Below are positions 9,439-18,920 of a stretch of DNA of 64,000 bases, piece by piece. The stretch comes from Tolumonas sp008015085 (GTDB lineage: Bacteria; Pseudomonadota; Gammaproteobacteria; Enterobacterales; Aeromonadaceae). Position 1 is the stretch's first letter, and each line of letters opens with the position of its first letter. The notes under the pieces were generated by a model. The model was not told the origin of the DNA and did no database searches. It saw only the letters and a list, made by a program, of their open reading frames with translations. The position numbers were made by a program, and so were the translations under genes. The DNA lies in the NCBI GenBank assembly GCA_029265125.1, contig JAJUJX010000004.1, positions 162,030-226,029 of the forward strand, in the 5' to 3' direction.

Positions 9439-10443
9439 ATGCCGGATTATGTACCGAATGAAGAACGTTATAGCCAGATGCATCATCGCCGTTGTGGCCA
9501 AAGCGGGTTGAAATTACCACGAATAAGCTTAGGTTTATGGCACAACTTTGGGGATACCGCGGTTCAGGATAACGCCCGTCAACTCATCCGGCATGCTTTT
9601 GATTGCGGAATCACCCATTTCGATTTAGCCAATAATTATGGGCCGCCCCCAGGTTCTGCAGAAGAAAATTTCGGCAAGATCCTGAAGCAGGATTTCAACG
9701 CTCTACGCGATGAACTCATCATCTCAACCAAGGCAGGCTATCCAATGTGGGCCGGCCCTTATGGCGATGGTGGTAGCAAAAAATATCTGGTTTCCAGTTT
9801 GGATCAGAGCCTGCAACGAATGGGGCTTGATTATGTTGATATCTTCTATCACCACCGGCCTGATGCCAATACACCGCTGGAAGAAACGATGTCAGCACTG
9901 GATCTGATTGTCCGTCAGGGTAAAGCCCTCTATGTCGGCCTTTCCAATTATCCGGCAGAGCTGACAAAACGTGCATCCCAGATACTGAAATCACTGGGAA
10001 CTCCCTGCATCATTCATCAACCCAAATATTCCATGTTTGAGCGCTGGGTCGAAAGTGGTCTTCTGGATGTCCTGAGTGAAGAACAAATCGGCGGGATTGC
10101 TTTTTCTCCCCTGGCTGGTGGTTTGCTGACAGATCGTTATCTGAACGGTATTCCCGAAGACTCGCGGGCAGCCAAAGACGGTCGATATCTGAAACCAACT
10201 GATATTACAGAGGCTCGCCTCAACATCATCACTGAGCTGAATCATATCGCCTATCTGCGTGGCCAGAAATTATCTCAAATGGCTCTGCAATGGGTTCTGC
10301 GTCAGCCTGCAATCACGTCAGTATTGATCGGTGCCAGCAAGACAAGTCAGTTGGATGATGCTGTTGCCGCATTACATTGTGTAGAACTCAGTGCAAAAGA
10401 ACTTTCCCGAATTGATGAGATTCTATCGGCTGGTAACCGCTAG
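9439..10443 (+). CDS. gpr: Aldo-keto reductase, YghZ/Gpr type (L-glyceraldehyde 3-phosphate reductase family)
   Basis: A 334-residue NADPH-dependent aldo-keto reductase very close to E. coli YghZ/Gpr throughout: CGQSGLKLPRISLGLWHNFG, ITHFDLANNYGPPPGSAEENF, then ISTKAGY. The catalytic tetrad is Asp in FDLANNYG, the Tyr five residues on, Lys in STKAGY and His in YHHRPD. The family reduces aldehydes such as L-glyceraldehyde 3-phosphate and methylglyoxal. It sits 32 bp after the ATPase gene with a good GGAGG, so it probably belongs to the alpha-galactoside operon; its role there (detoxifying or modifying a sugar aldehyde) is unknown. Confidence 0.85.
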   Translation: MPDYVPNEERYSQMHHRRCGQSGLKLPRISLGLWHNFGDTAVQDNARQLIRHAFDCGITHFDLANNYGPPPGSAEENFGKILKQDFNALRDELIISTKAGYPMWAGPYGDGGSKKYLVSSLDQSLQRMGLDYVDIFYHHRPDANTPLEETMSALDLIVRQGKALYVGLSNYPAELTKRASQILKSLGTPCIIHQPKYSMFERWVESGLLDVLSEEQIGGIAFSPLAGGLLTDRYLNGIPEDSRAAKDGRYLKPTDITEARLNIITELNHIAYLRGQKLSQMALQWVLRQPAITSVLIGASKTSQLDDAVAALHCVELSAKELSRIDEILSAGNR

Positions 10444-10474
10444 TTCCGAATGGTGATTTCATCAGGAGACAAAT

Positions 10475-11377
10475 ATGACAAATCCAAATGAAATCAGCCC
10501 ATTAACCTGGCAAAAAGCCGATGAAATACTGAGTGTTGAGTTCCGTCAGCCCGGTGACATGCCGGGCTATCACTGGCACAGGCAGGTAGAAGTAAATATT
10601 CCATTTGGGGGCCCGGTTCGCTATCTGATCAACGATCAGCAGATCCAGCTGCCCGAAGGGCATATAGGGTTATTCTGGGGAGTGATCCCCCACCGGTTGA
10701 TTGAGTGCGAAAATTGTACACAGATGGGCGTCATCAATATCCCTCTTTCCCATTTCTTAGCGCTACCCGTTGATGAATTATTACTCAATAAAATCTTACA
10801 TGGCAGCGTTGTCATTTCATCAACCAAAGATCTGTTTGGTCACCATGAAGTATTACGCTGGCACAACGACAGTAAAAGTAATTCGCATGGTTTGTATCAG
10901 CTGATGCAGGAAGAAATTGTGCTGATGATGAAACGTGTTGCCGTCTGTGGCTGGCAGGAATTACTACATACCGAGCCAGGCAAGCTCCACAGCCTGCACA
11001 TGAATGAACGCAAGATCCGCTATATTCAGGCAATGCTGAGTTTCATCGCCAAACATTACCACGAGGCTATTCGGGTAAATGATGTGGCTGAACAAATTCA
11101 GCTGCACCCGAACTACGCGATGAATTTATTTAAACAAGTCATGGGCTACTCCATCAAAGAGCATATCACCATGATGAAAGTAAACCATGCCCGGGCTTTG
11201 CTGGCTGAAACCAATCGTTCAATTTTGGATATTTCATTGACCACCGGTTTTAGTGCCACAAGCCGGTTTTATGAATCTTTTCATAAACAGGTCGGTATTA
11301 CACCAAACCAATACCGCCTGAATACTCGCAGTAATACGGAATACCTGCTTGCACATTTAGAAAAAGAGACAGCATGA
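10475..11377 (+). CDS. melR: AraC-family activator, MelR-like
   Basis: A 300-residue activator. The N-terminal cupin domain shares the MelR signature HWHRQVEVNIPFGGPVRYLI and GHIGLFWG, and the C-terminal part has two helix-turn-helix motifs (about 200-290, ending in ATSRFYESFHKQVGITPNQYR). The match to E. coli MelR runs the full length. It should bind melibiose and activate the alpha-galactosidase genes. It follows the aldo-keto reductase by 31 bp with AGGAGA. Unlike E. coli, where melR diverges from melA, here melR converges on the melA-like gene with only 16 bp between stop codons. Confidence 0.88.
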   Translation: MTNPNEISPLTWQKADEILSVEFRQPGDMPGYHWHRQVEVNIPFGGPVRYLINDQQIQLPEGHIGLFWGVIPHRLIECENCTQMGVINIPLSHFLALPVDELLLNKILHGSVVISSTKDLFGHHEVLRWHNDSKSNSHGLYQLMQEEIVLMMKRVAVCGWQELLHTEPGKLHSLHMNERKIRYIQAMLSFIAKHYHEAIRVNDVAEQIQLHPNYAMNLFKQVMGYSIKEHITMMKVNHARALLAETNRSILDISLTTGFSATSRFYESFHKQVGITPNQYRLNTRSNTEYLLAHLEKETA

Positions 11378-11393
11378 TGCTGTCTCTGAAGCG

Positions 11394-12710
11394 CTACATA
11401 CGAGCAAATTCGGGTAACCAGTCGCCATGAGCCAGACGTAAATCGTCAACCAAATCATGGATCTGATCTAAATCCAGCTCTGCGCTGGTATGTGGGTCAA
11501 GATATGCTGCATGATAAATGTATTCCGGATTTTCAGTAATTAATGCTTCAACCGTCAGTTGTTGCACATTGATGTTGGTGCGTATCAGTGCCGCCAGTTG
11601 CGGATGCACCGCTCCAAACTTGACTGGCTGAACACCATTATGATCTACCAGACAAGCGACTTCGACAGCACAATCGGCAGGTAAATTATCAATCAGACCT
11701 TTGTTTAACACATTGCCATAAATGACTGATGGTTCCCCTGTTGCCAGAGAATTAATGATAGATGCGGCATATTCCCGGCTTTGCTTAATTTCAATTTCAT
11801 GCTGCGTTTCAATGCGCTTCAGCTCTTCAGCCCAGTCGGCCATTTGCCGCTCACAGCGACGAGGATACTCATCCAGCGGGATATTGAATTTTTCAATTAA
11901 ATCAGGGCGATCCCGCTTGATAAACCAAGGAGTATATTCTGAAAAATGTTCGCTGGATTCAGTCACAAAATAGCCAAACTTTCGAAGGATCTCATAACGG
12001 ACACGGTTACCATCCGGTACCGCCCCTTCCAATGCCAGCATTTTAAGCCGGGGGTATAAATCCTCCATGGTTCCATCCGGTAATCGCTGTGCAAATTTAT
12101 GATAGAACGCCATATGATTGATGCCTGCACAGGTATAAACCAGATTTGCAGCTTCAACTCCGAGATCTTTCGCCAATTCCTCAGCTGTGCCCTGAACCGA
12201 ATGACACAATCCGACATACTGGATCTCCGGTACCATCCGTTGCACAGCCAGACTCAAAATCGCCATGGGATTAACATAGTTCATTAATAGAGCCTTCGGA
12301 CACAACTCCCGCATTTCACGAGCAATATCCACCAGCACCGGAACGGTACGTAAACCGCGCATGATCCCTCCGATACCCAACGTATCGGCAATGGTCTGCC
12401 GTAAGCCGTATTTTTTCGGAATATCAAAATCAACTACGGTGGAAGGTTTGTATCCGCCAACCTGGAACATGGTGATAACGACATCAGCCCCATGTAAAAC
12501 ATCCCGGCGATCCATACTCACACTGATCATCGCTGGCACCTTTAAGGCTGAAATGATCTGGTGAGCAACCAGCTGAGATTCCTTAAGGCGCTTACTCTCT
12601 ATATCCTGTAATGCGATATGTATTGATGTCAGTGCTGGTTGCTGTAATAAATCACGAACAATATTTCGCATGAATACGGTGCTTCCAGCACCAATGATGG
12701 CAACTTTCAT
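11394..12710 (-). CDS. melA: Alpha-galactosidase, glycoside hydrolase family 4 (MelA type)
   Basis: A 438-residue GH4 enzyme, which hydrolyses alpha-galactosides by an NAD+- and Mn2+-dependent oxidation/elimination mechanism. It shows the NAD-binding GAGSTVF at the N-terminus (residues 7-13), MNYVNPMA, the metal-ligand segment LCHSVQG and the INHMAF His motif. Length and motifs match MelA. With the GH36 enzyme at 1256-3373, the cluster has two unrelated alpha-galactosidases. An 87-bp gap upstream separates it from the GNAT gene on the same strand, and CGGAG precedes the ATG. No melB permease gene is adjacent. Confidence 0.9.
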   Translation of the reverse strand: MKVAIIGAGSTVFMRNIVRDLLQQPALTSIHIALQDIESKRLKESQLVAHQIISALKVPAMISVSMDRRDVLHGADVVITMFQVGGYKPSTVVDFDIPKKYGLRQTIADTLGIGGIMRGLRTVPVLVDIAREMRELCPKALLMNYVNPMAILSLAVQRMVPEIQYVGLCHSVQGTAEELAKDLGVEAANLVYTCAGINHMAFYHKFAQRLPDGTMEDLYPRLKMLALEGAVPDGNRVRYEILRKFGYFVTESSEHFSEYTPWFIKRDRPDLIEKFNIPLDEYPRRCERQMADWAEELKRIETQHEIEIKQSREYAASIINSLATGEPSVIYGNVLNKGLIDNLPADCAVEVACLVDHNGVQPVKFGAVHPQLAALIRTNINVQQLTVEALITENPEYIYHAAYLDPHTSAELDLDQIHDLVDDLRLAHGDWLPEFARM

Positions 12711-12796
12711 AAAATGACTCCGTAGTGATGAGTGTTGAATCTGATAGTTAGTATCAAGCTCAAGCCCTCATCTGGTCATTCTACGAACCAGCCAAC

Positions 12797-13327
12797 CTAT
12801 TCCCGAAAGCTAAGCCTCATCCTATGACCATGTCGATCCAGACCGTAATAATCAGCTAGCAAAGCAGAAACACAAAAACCAAGCTGCTTATACATATTTC
12901 TTGCCTGCTCATTTTCACAGTCAACCGAAAGGTAAAGATGTTTCATATGCCACTGACGAGCTAACGATATTGCCAGTGCAAGCAGCCATGACCCAATGCC
13001 TTTATTGCGGTGTAACCAATGTACCGCAACAGCTCTGATCTCAAGCCCTTTCCACCCCCGATGCGGTAGCAGGCAAAGATAAGCAACCAATGTTTGCTGA
13101 TGGTAGATCACTACCGTAATGCAGGATGATTTACCGATAAGATAGCGCCAGCGACGACGACCAAACGCCAGATAGGGATTAAAGCAATAACGCTCAAGAT
13201 GCAGTAAGGCCGGAACATCAGCCACTGAAGCCAGCTGACACCGGAACTCAGACTCTGGTAACGGGTGAGAAAAAAAATACGCCAGCGCATCCTGAATGCG
13301 TTGGCGTTTGTCATGCGAAGTGTTCAT
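12797..13327 (-). CDS. GNAT-family N-acetyltransferase
   Basis: A GCN5-related N-acetyltransferase of about 176 residues. The acetyl-CoA-binding motif is seen in the central part (VHWLHRNKGIGSWLLALAIS, the R/Q-x-x-G-x-G/A loop), followed by LYLSVDCENEQARNMYKQLG, typical of RimI-like enzymes. The substrate is unknown. The frame extends upstream to a GTG at 13348; the ATG at 13327 was chosen, though neither has a good ribosome binding site. It lies directly downstream of the PIN-like gene and is probably co-transcribed with it. Confidence 0.75.
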   Translation of the reverse strand: MNTSHDKRQRIQDALAYFFSHPLPESEFRCQLASVADVPALLHLERYCFNPYLAFGRRRWRYLIGKSSCITVVIYHQQTLVAYLCLLPHRGWKGLEIRAVAVHWLHRNKGIGSWLLALAISLARQWHMKHLYLSVDCENEQARNMYKQLGFCVSALLADYYGLDRHGHRMRLSFRE

Positions 13328-13356
13328 ATCTGTGTCGATATATAACACCAGTAAAT

Positions 13357-13917
13357 TTATTTGTGCAGCGGCTCTGGCAGAGGTTCACCAGTGATTGGGT
13401 GACGAGCTTCCAGAATATCTTTGCGCTCCATCAGTTTAGAAATCAGCTTATTATCAGCTTGTTTCACTTTTTCTTCTGGTGCGTCTACTGCTGCAGCTTT
13501 CTTAGTCGGTGCCTTTTCCAGTTTCATTTCATCTTTAGCAGCGGCTGGCAGTGATCCATCCTGAATGATGCAGATACGATCGTGATATTCTTCATCAATA
13601 CAAGTATCCAGCAGAGCATCCGCATCGATATCGCTGGCAATCACTGTAATATTAGACTCTGGATTTTTCTCGATATGACGACCAAGTAACCATGCAAGAT
13701 ACATTTCTACATGATGGCCACCAGAACCTTTAGTGGTGAGCAGTTCAATAGGTGAACCACTTTGATATTGAATGCGCAGTAACTCTTTTACAAATTCAAC
13801 AGGCATAGTTTTCTGGCTTGCACTAACTATGATTTCAATCTGATTAAATTTGGTTAAATCAAGATCCAGGCACTTATCTACCGCCTGTTCAACAACAATC
13901 AACGTATTCTTTTGCAT
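13357..13917 (-). CDS. PIN-like domain protein
   Basis: A 186-residue protein of the PIN-like (PF18475-type) family. The N-terminal 115 residues show the fold pattern: IVVEQ (first acidic site), a strand followed by SASQKTMPVEFV, then KGSGGHHVEMYLAWLLG and the strand-loop ITVIASDIDADALL. Relatives are predicted nucleases or nucleotide-binding proteins; here only some of the acidic positions look conserved, so catalysis is uncertain. The C-terminal third is a Lys/Ala-rich linker and a Pro-rich end. It has its own upstream region (13918-14075) in which no clear promoter motif is seen. Confidence 0.6.
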   Translation of the reverse strand: MQKNTLIVVEQAVDKCLDLDLTKFNQIEIIVSASQKTMPVEFVKELLRIQYQSGSPIELLTTKGSGGHHVEMYLAWLLGRHIEKNPESNITVIASDIDADALLDTCIDEEYHDRICIIQDGSLPAAAKDEMKLEKAPTKKAAAVDAPEEKVKQADNKLISKLMERKDILEARHPITGEPLPEPLHK

Positions 13918-14075
13918 ACCAGCTATCCTTTATTATTCATCATGTAAATAGAAGTTACCCTCTGCCAATCGTCGTAGATTATCCAGCTTGTTACTATAGT
14001 TCAATGCTACATCTGGCTCCTTTGCAGAAAAATTCCTGTTCTTGTGATCTATGCTTAAGCTTAGCTCATGTTTTG

Positions 14076-14110
14076 CCTAAAAAACAAACAAGGCTCCTGA
14101 GGAGCCTTGT
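14076..14110 (-). terminator. Rho-independent terminator of metH
   Basis: A 10-bp stem with a TGA/TCA loop (ACAAGGCTCC ... GGAGCCTTGT, 14088-14110), followed on the minus strand by a T-rich tract (14076-14087). It lies 22 bp after the metH stop codon. Confidence 0.88.
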
Positions 14111-14132
14111 TATATCTCGAACTATCGCTTTA

Positions 14133-17100
14133 TCAATCCGCGGAATATCCGAGGTTCGGCCCCAGCCAGCGTTCGGCTTCTTCCAGTGATATGCCTTTAC
14201 GAACTGCATAATCCTCAACCTGATCTTTCTGAATACCCGCAACTGCGAAATATTTGCTGTCAGGATGGCTGAAATAGAAACCTGACACGGCTGCTGCCGG
14301 CCACATCGCAAACGAATCAGTCAGTTTCATACCGATATTCTGTTCAACCTGTAGCAGTGACCAGATTGTCCCTTTCTCGGTATGTTCCGGGCAGGCAGGA
14401 TAGCCAGGAGCCGGTCTAATACCCTGATAGTTTTCACGAATCAGGTCATCGTTTGACAGATTTTCATCTGCCGCATAACCCCAGTATTCTTTACGAACCC
14501 GCTGATGCAAGTACTCAGCAAAAGCCTCCGCCAAACGGTCGCAAACAGCCTGAACCAGAATTGCATTGTAGTCATCACCGGCAGATTTATATTGTTCAGC
14601 CAGTTTATCTTCACCTACTCCACCGGTTACGGCAAATGCGCCGAAATAATCTGCCTGGCCACTCTCTTTTGGCGCAACATAATCAGCCAGACAATAGTTC
14701 GGGAAAACCTCTCCGTTGCGGGACTGACTCACCTTATCGGTCTGCTGACGTAAGAAATGGAATTTAGTAGCAACCTGCTGGCGGGTGTCATCTGTGTAGA
14801 TTTCGATATCATCACCCACCCTGTTCGCAGGAAATAGCCCGATGATACCGCTGACGCTGACTTCACCGCTCTTTTCAAGACGATCCAGCATAGCCAGTGC
14901 ATCATGATACAAGCGGGTAGCTTCTTCACCCACCACTTCATCTTCCAGTATGCGAGGGAACTTTCCAGCCAGTTCCCAACTCAGGAAAAATGGCGTCCAG
15001 TCGATATAATCACGTAAAGTTGTAATCGTTACGTCATCAATCACTTTCACACCAAGTTGCTGCGGTTTGGGTGGCTGATACTGCGACCAGTCAAATTGCC
15101 ACGCATTGGCCCGGGCAGCTTCCAACGAGATCGGTGCGGTGCGGGGTTGCTTCCGGCTATGCTGCTCACGAACCAGCACATATTCATCACGCAGTTTTTT
15201 GACAAATGGCGCTTTCAATTCTGCACTCAGCAGACTTTGTGCAACGCCAACTGCCCGTGAAGCATTTGAAACATACACAACCGGTTCACTGTAATTTTGC
15301 TCAATTTTGACGGCAGTATGCGCTTTAGATGTGGTCGCACCACCGATCATCAACGGGATCTTGAAGCCTTGTCGTTCCATCTCTTTGGCGACATGCACCA
15401 TTTCATCCAGTGACGGGGTGATCAGACCAGACAGGCCAATGATGTCTGCATTATGCTCTTTAGCCGCCTGCAGGATTTTTTCACAAGGCACCATCACACC
15501 CAGATCGATGATTTCGTAGTTGTTACACTGCAATACCACACCAACAATGTTCTTGCCGATATCGTGTACGTCACCTTTGACGGTAGCCATCACGATTTTG
15601 CCGTTGGTCTGCCCAACCGCTTTTTCTTTCTCAATAAACGGTTGCAGATAGGCAACAGCACGTTTCATCACACGGGCTGATTTCACAACCTGTGGTAAAA
15701 ACATTTTACCGGCACCAAACAAATCACCGACTACATTCATGCCTGACATAAGCGGGCCTTCAATCACTTCAATAGGGCGTGCTGCCTGCTGCCGAGCCTC
15801 TTCGGTATCCTCATCAATAAAGTCGGTAATGCCTTTTACCAGCGCATGTTCCAGCCGTTTAGCAACCGGCCAGCTGCGCCATTCCTGTTCTCGCGGATCG
15901 GCCGCTTGCTGCGCACCACCACCACGATATTTTTCCGCAATCGCCAGTAACTCTTCGGTAGCTCCCGGATGCTTATTCAGCACCACGGCTTCCACTTTTT
16001 CTTTCAGTTCAGCAGGAATGTCTTCGTAAATTGCCAGCTGCCCCGCGTTAACGATACCCATATCCATGCCATTCTGAATGGCGTAATACAGGAATACAGA
16101 GTGAATAGCTTCACGAACCGGATCATTCCCACGGAAAGAGAAAGAAACGTTGGAAACACCACCGGAAATCATGGCATACGGCAAGTTATCTTTGATGTCT
16201 TTCACGGCATCAATGAAATCTACCGCGTAGTTATTATGTTCATCGATACCGGTTGCTACAGCGAAGATATTCGGGTCGAAAATGATATCTTCAGGCGGAA
16301 AGCCAACTTCTTCAGTCAGGATTTTGTAGGCACGCTGACAAATTTCTATTTTACGGGCACGGGTATCAGCCTGACCGACTTCATCGAATGCCATCACGAT
16401 CACGGCAGCGCCATAGCGTCGGATCAGCTTCGCTTGGGCAATAAACTTATCCACCCCTTCTTTCATAGAAATGGAGTTAACAATCCCTTTGCCCTGAATG
16501 CATTTCAGTCCAGATTCGATAACCTCCCACTTGGAGGAGTCGATCATGATTGGCACGCGGGAAATATCCGGCTCAGAGGCAATCAGATTGAGGAAGCGTA
16601 CCATACAGGCTTCGGCGTCCAGCATGCCTTCATCCATATTGATATCGATGATTTGCGCACCGTTCTCCACCTGATGTCGGGCAATATCCAGTGCCTCATC
16701 ATATTGTTCTTCTTTTATGAGCCGTTTGAATTTGGCTGAACCAGTTACGTTGGTTCGTTCCCCCACGTTCACGAACATGGAGTTTTCGTCGATCGTCAGA
16801 GGCTCCAGCCCTGCCAGACGGCATGCAACAGCCAGCTCAGGCAACGCTCGGGGCTTGATACCTTCAACTGCTTTTGCCATGGCACGAATATGATCCGGCG
16901 TGGTACCACAACAGCCACCGACAATATTCAGGAAGCCTTCCTGTGCCCATTCACGGATATGTGTCGCCATCTCATCAGCTTCGAGATCATAGCCGCCAAA
17001 AGCGTTGGGTAAGCCAGCATTCGGATGCACAGATACGAATGTTTCACAGATGCGCGATAGCTCCTGCACATAAGGGCGCAATTCCTGCGGCCCCAACGCA

Positions 17101-17894
17101 CAGTTCAGACCAAAAGAAAGAGGCTTAGCATGACGCAGCGAATTGTAGAAAGCTTCCGTCGTCTGGCCCGATAAAGTCCGGCCTGAAGCATCGGTGATTG
17201 TGCCTGAGATCATGACTGGCAATTTGTAACCACGACGCTCAAAAACAGTATCTACAGCAAAAAATGCCGCTTTAGCATTCAGTGTATCAAAAATGGTTTC
17301 GATCAGAATGATGTCAGCACCACCCTCGATCAGGGCATCAGTTGATTCAATATAGGCTTCGACCAGCTGATCAAAGGTGACGTTTCGCTTGCCGGGATCG
17401 TTTACATCCGGAGAGATCGATGCAGTACGGTTTGTCGGGCCTAATACACCGGCAACATAACGTGGTCTATCCGGCGTTTTTTCCGTCCATTCATCAGCCA
17501 CTTTGCGCGCCAGACGAGCTGCTTCGCGGTTGATTTCAGCGGAAAGTTCTTCCATCTGATAATCAGCCATCGCAATACGGGTGGCGTTAAAACTGTTGGT
17601 TTCGAGAATATCTGCACCCGCAGCCAGATAAGCGTCATGGATCGCGGCAATGACATCCGGACGTGTCAGTACCAGCAAATCATTGTTACCTTTCAGATCG
17701 CAGGGCCAATCGGCAAAGCGGGTCCCACGGAAATCTGACTCCTGTAATTGGTAGCCCTGGATCATGGTGCCCATGCCACCATCAATAAGCAAAATACGTT
17801 GCTGTAGTGACTGATACAGTGCTGATGTGTTTACATTTACAACCACGGGAGGCTTCCTCAATTTCGGTGATGCAGAAACAAAACTGACCGACAT
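14133..17894 (-). CDS. metH: Cobalamin-dependent methionine synthase
   Basis: A protein of about 1250 residues that transfers the methyl group of 5-methyltetrahydrofolate to homocysteine via methylcobalamin. It has the full MetH order: homocysteine domain (LDGGMGTMIQ-like start; Zn ligands in GLNCALG and GGCCGTTP), pterin-binding domain (VGERTNVTGSAKF), cap and cobalamin domain (DVHDIGKN, the His that ligates cobalt, near residue 785) and C-terminal AdoMet reactivation domain (RPAPGYPACPEH). The N-terminus is some 25 residues longer than in E. coli. A GTG at 17846 preceded by GAGGAA is a plausible alternative start. It follows metA by about 50 bp on the same strand. Confidence 0.97.
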   Translation of the reverse strand: MSVSFVSASPKLRKPPVVVNVNTSALYQSLQQRILLIDGGMGTMIQGYQLQESDFRGTRFADWPCDLKGNNDLLVLTRPDVIAAIHDAYLAAGADILETNSFNATRIAMADYQMEELSAEINREAARLARKVADEWTEKTPDRPRYVAGVLGPTNRTASISPDVNDPGKRNVTFDQLVEAYIESTDALIEGGADIILIETIFDTLNAKAAFFAVDTVFERRGYKLPVMISGTITDASGRTLSGQTTEAFYNSLRHAKPLSFGLNCALGPQELRPYVQELSRICETFVSVHPNAGLPNAFGGYDLEADEMATHIREWAQEGFLNIVGGCCGTTPDHIRAMAKAVEGIKPRALPELAVACRLAGLEPLTIDENSMFVNVGERTNVTGSAKFKRLIKEEQYDEALDIARHQVENGAQIIDINMDEGMLDAEACMVRFLNLIASEPDISRVPIMIDSSKWEVIESGLKCIQGKGIVNSISMKEGVDKFIAQAKLIRRYGAAVIVMAFDEVGQADTRARKIEICQRAYKILTEEVGFPPEDIIFDPNIFAVATGIDEHNNYAVDFIDAVKDIKDNLPYAMISGGVSNVSFSFRGNDPVREAIHSVFLYYAIQNGMDMGIVNAGQLAIYEDIPAELKEKVEAVVLNKHPGATEELLAIAEKYRGGGAQQAADPREQEWRSWPVAKRLEHALVKGITDFIDEDTEEARQQAARPIEVIEGPLMSGMNVVGDLFGAGKMFLPQVVKSARVMKRAVAYLQPFIEKEKAVGQTNGKIVMATVKGDVHDIGKNIVGVVLQCNNYEIIDLGVMVPCEKILQAAKEHNADIIGLSGLITPSLDEMVHVAKEMERQGFKIPLMIGGATTSKAHTAVKIEQNYSEPVVYVSNASRAVGVAQSLLSAELKAPFVKKLRDEYVLVREQHSRKQPRTAPISLEAARANAWQFDWSQYQPPKPQQLGVKVIDDVTITTLRDYIDWTPFFLSWELAGKFPRILEDEVVGEEATRLYHDALAMLDRLEKSGEVSVSGIIGLFPANRVGDDIEIYTDDTRQQVATKFHFLRQQTDKVSQSRNGEVFPNYCLADYVAPKESGQADYFGAFAVTGGVGEDKLAEQYKSAGDDYNAILVQAVCDRLAEAFAEYLHQRVRKEYWGYAADENLSNDDLIRENYQGIRPAPGYPACPEHTEKGTIWSLLQVEQNIGMKLTDSFAMWPAAAVSGFYFSHPDSKYFAVAGIQKDQVEDYAVRKGISLEEAERWLGPNLGYSAD

Positions 17895-17947
17895 CCTTGC
17901 CGGACAGTGCTGAACAAATTCAATCTATGACCCACTGACCAGACGGG

Positions 17948-18895
17948 CTAAATTTCCCAATCTTCATTGTTAGTACGCTGACTCAATGTATTCAGGTCAT
18001 ATGGTGTCAGCTGATAAACGTAATAGTTAAGCCAATTAGAGAATAACAGATGTCCGTGGCTTCGCCAGCTATGGTATGGCGGATTAGCGGGATCATTGTT
18101 GGGGTAATAATTAGCCGGAATATTCGGATTGATCCCAGCAGTCAGATCGCGGTGATATTCGCTGTGCAACGTGCCCGCATCATATTCAGGATGGCCCGTA
18201 ACAAACACCTGGCGACAATCTTTGCTGGCTGCAAGATAAACACCGGCTTCGTCTGATTCAGCAAAAATCTGCAAATCAGTATTCGCCCGGATAAAATCTC
18301 CCTCGAAGGAGGCATAACGGGAATGCGGAGCCAGGAAAACATCGTCAAATCCACGCACCAGCGGATCTTGCTGCTCTAGCTTACGATGGTAATAAACACC
18401 TGATAATTTGACATCGCGGGTCTGTTTTTCCAGCCCATACAACACGTTAAGCGCAGCCTGAGCAGCCCAGCAAAGAAACAGCGTTGATGTAACGTTTTTT
18501 TGCGACCACTCAATAATTTCAATCAAGGTGTCCCAATAGACCACATCCTTAAACTGCACCAACCCTAACGGAGCTCCGGTGATGATCAATCCATCATATT
18601 TATTGCCTTTGACCTGTTCGAAATCCTGATAAAAGGTTTCAACATGAATTTTCGGTGTGTTTTTTGACTCCCGGTCATCAATACGCAGTAAATCAACAAT
18701 CACCTGCAAAGGTGAGTTAGAAAGCATGCGCATCAACTGAATTTCCGTCTCAATCTTTTTTGGCATCAGGTTCAGCAATAACACTTTCAGTGGCCGGATA
18801 TCCTGATGTGCAGCACGGGTGTCGGTCATAACAAAGATATTCTCTTCTGTCAGTACACCGGCTGCAGGCAATTGGTCGGGAATTTTAATTGGCAT
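17948..18895 (-). CDS. metA: Homoserine O-succinyltransferase
   Basis: A 315-residue acyltransferase for the first committed step of methionine synthesis. It matches MetA end to end: PLKVLLLNLMPKKIETE, the catalytic Cys142 in STLFLCWAAQAALN, and the His-Glu of VTGHPEYD. Succinyl versus acetyl specificity is taken from family similarity. The frame extends to an ATG at 18910, but the ATG at 18895 has GGGAG six bases upstream and gives the canonical MPIKIPD start. It lies upstream of metH on the same strand, so both methionine genes are likely one transcript, controlled by the candidate MetJ operator just upstream. Confidence 0.95.
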   Translation of the reverse strand: MPIKIPDQLPAAGVLTEENIFVMTDTRAAHQDIRPLKVLLLNLMPKKIETEIQLMRMLSNSPLQVIVDLLRIDDRESKNTPKIHVETFYQDFEQVKGNKYDGLIITGAPLGLVQFKDVVYWDTLIEIIEWSQKNVTSTLFLCWAAQAALNVLYGLEKQTRDVKLSGVYYHRKLEQQDPLVRGFDDVFLAPHSRYASFEGDFIRANTDLQIFAESDEAGVYLAASKDCRQVFVTGHPEYDAGTLHSEYHRDLTAGINPNIPANYYPNNDPANPPYHSWRSHGHLLFSNWLNYYVYQLTPYDLNTLSQRTNNEDWEI

Positions 18896-18920
18896 GACAT
18901 GCTCCCACATCTATCAGTAA

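Noticed and set aside
15969..16739. A 256-codon open frame on the plus strand inside metH
   Set aside because: It lies antisense to the well-conserved cobalamin-dependent methionine synthase, has no ribosome binding site and shows no family pattern; it reflects codon bias of metH.
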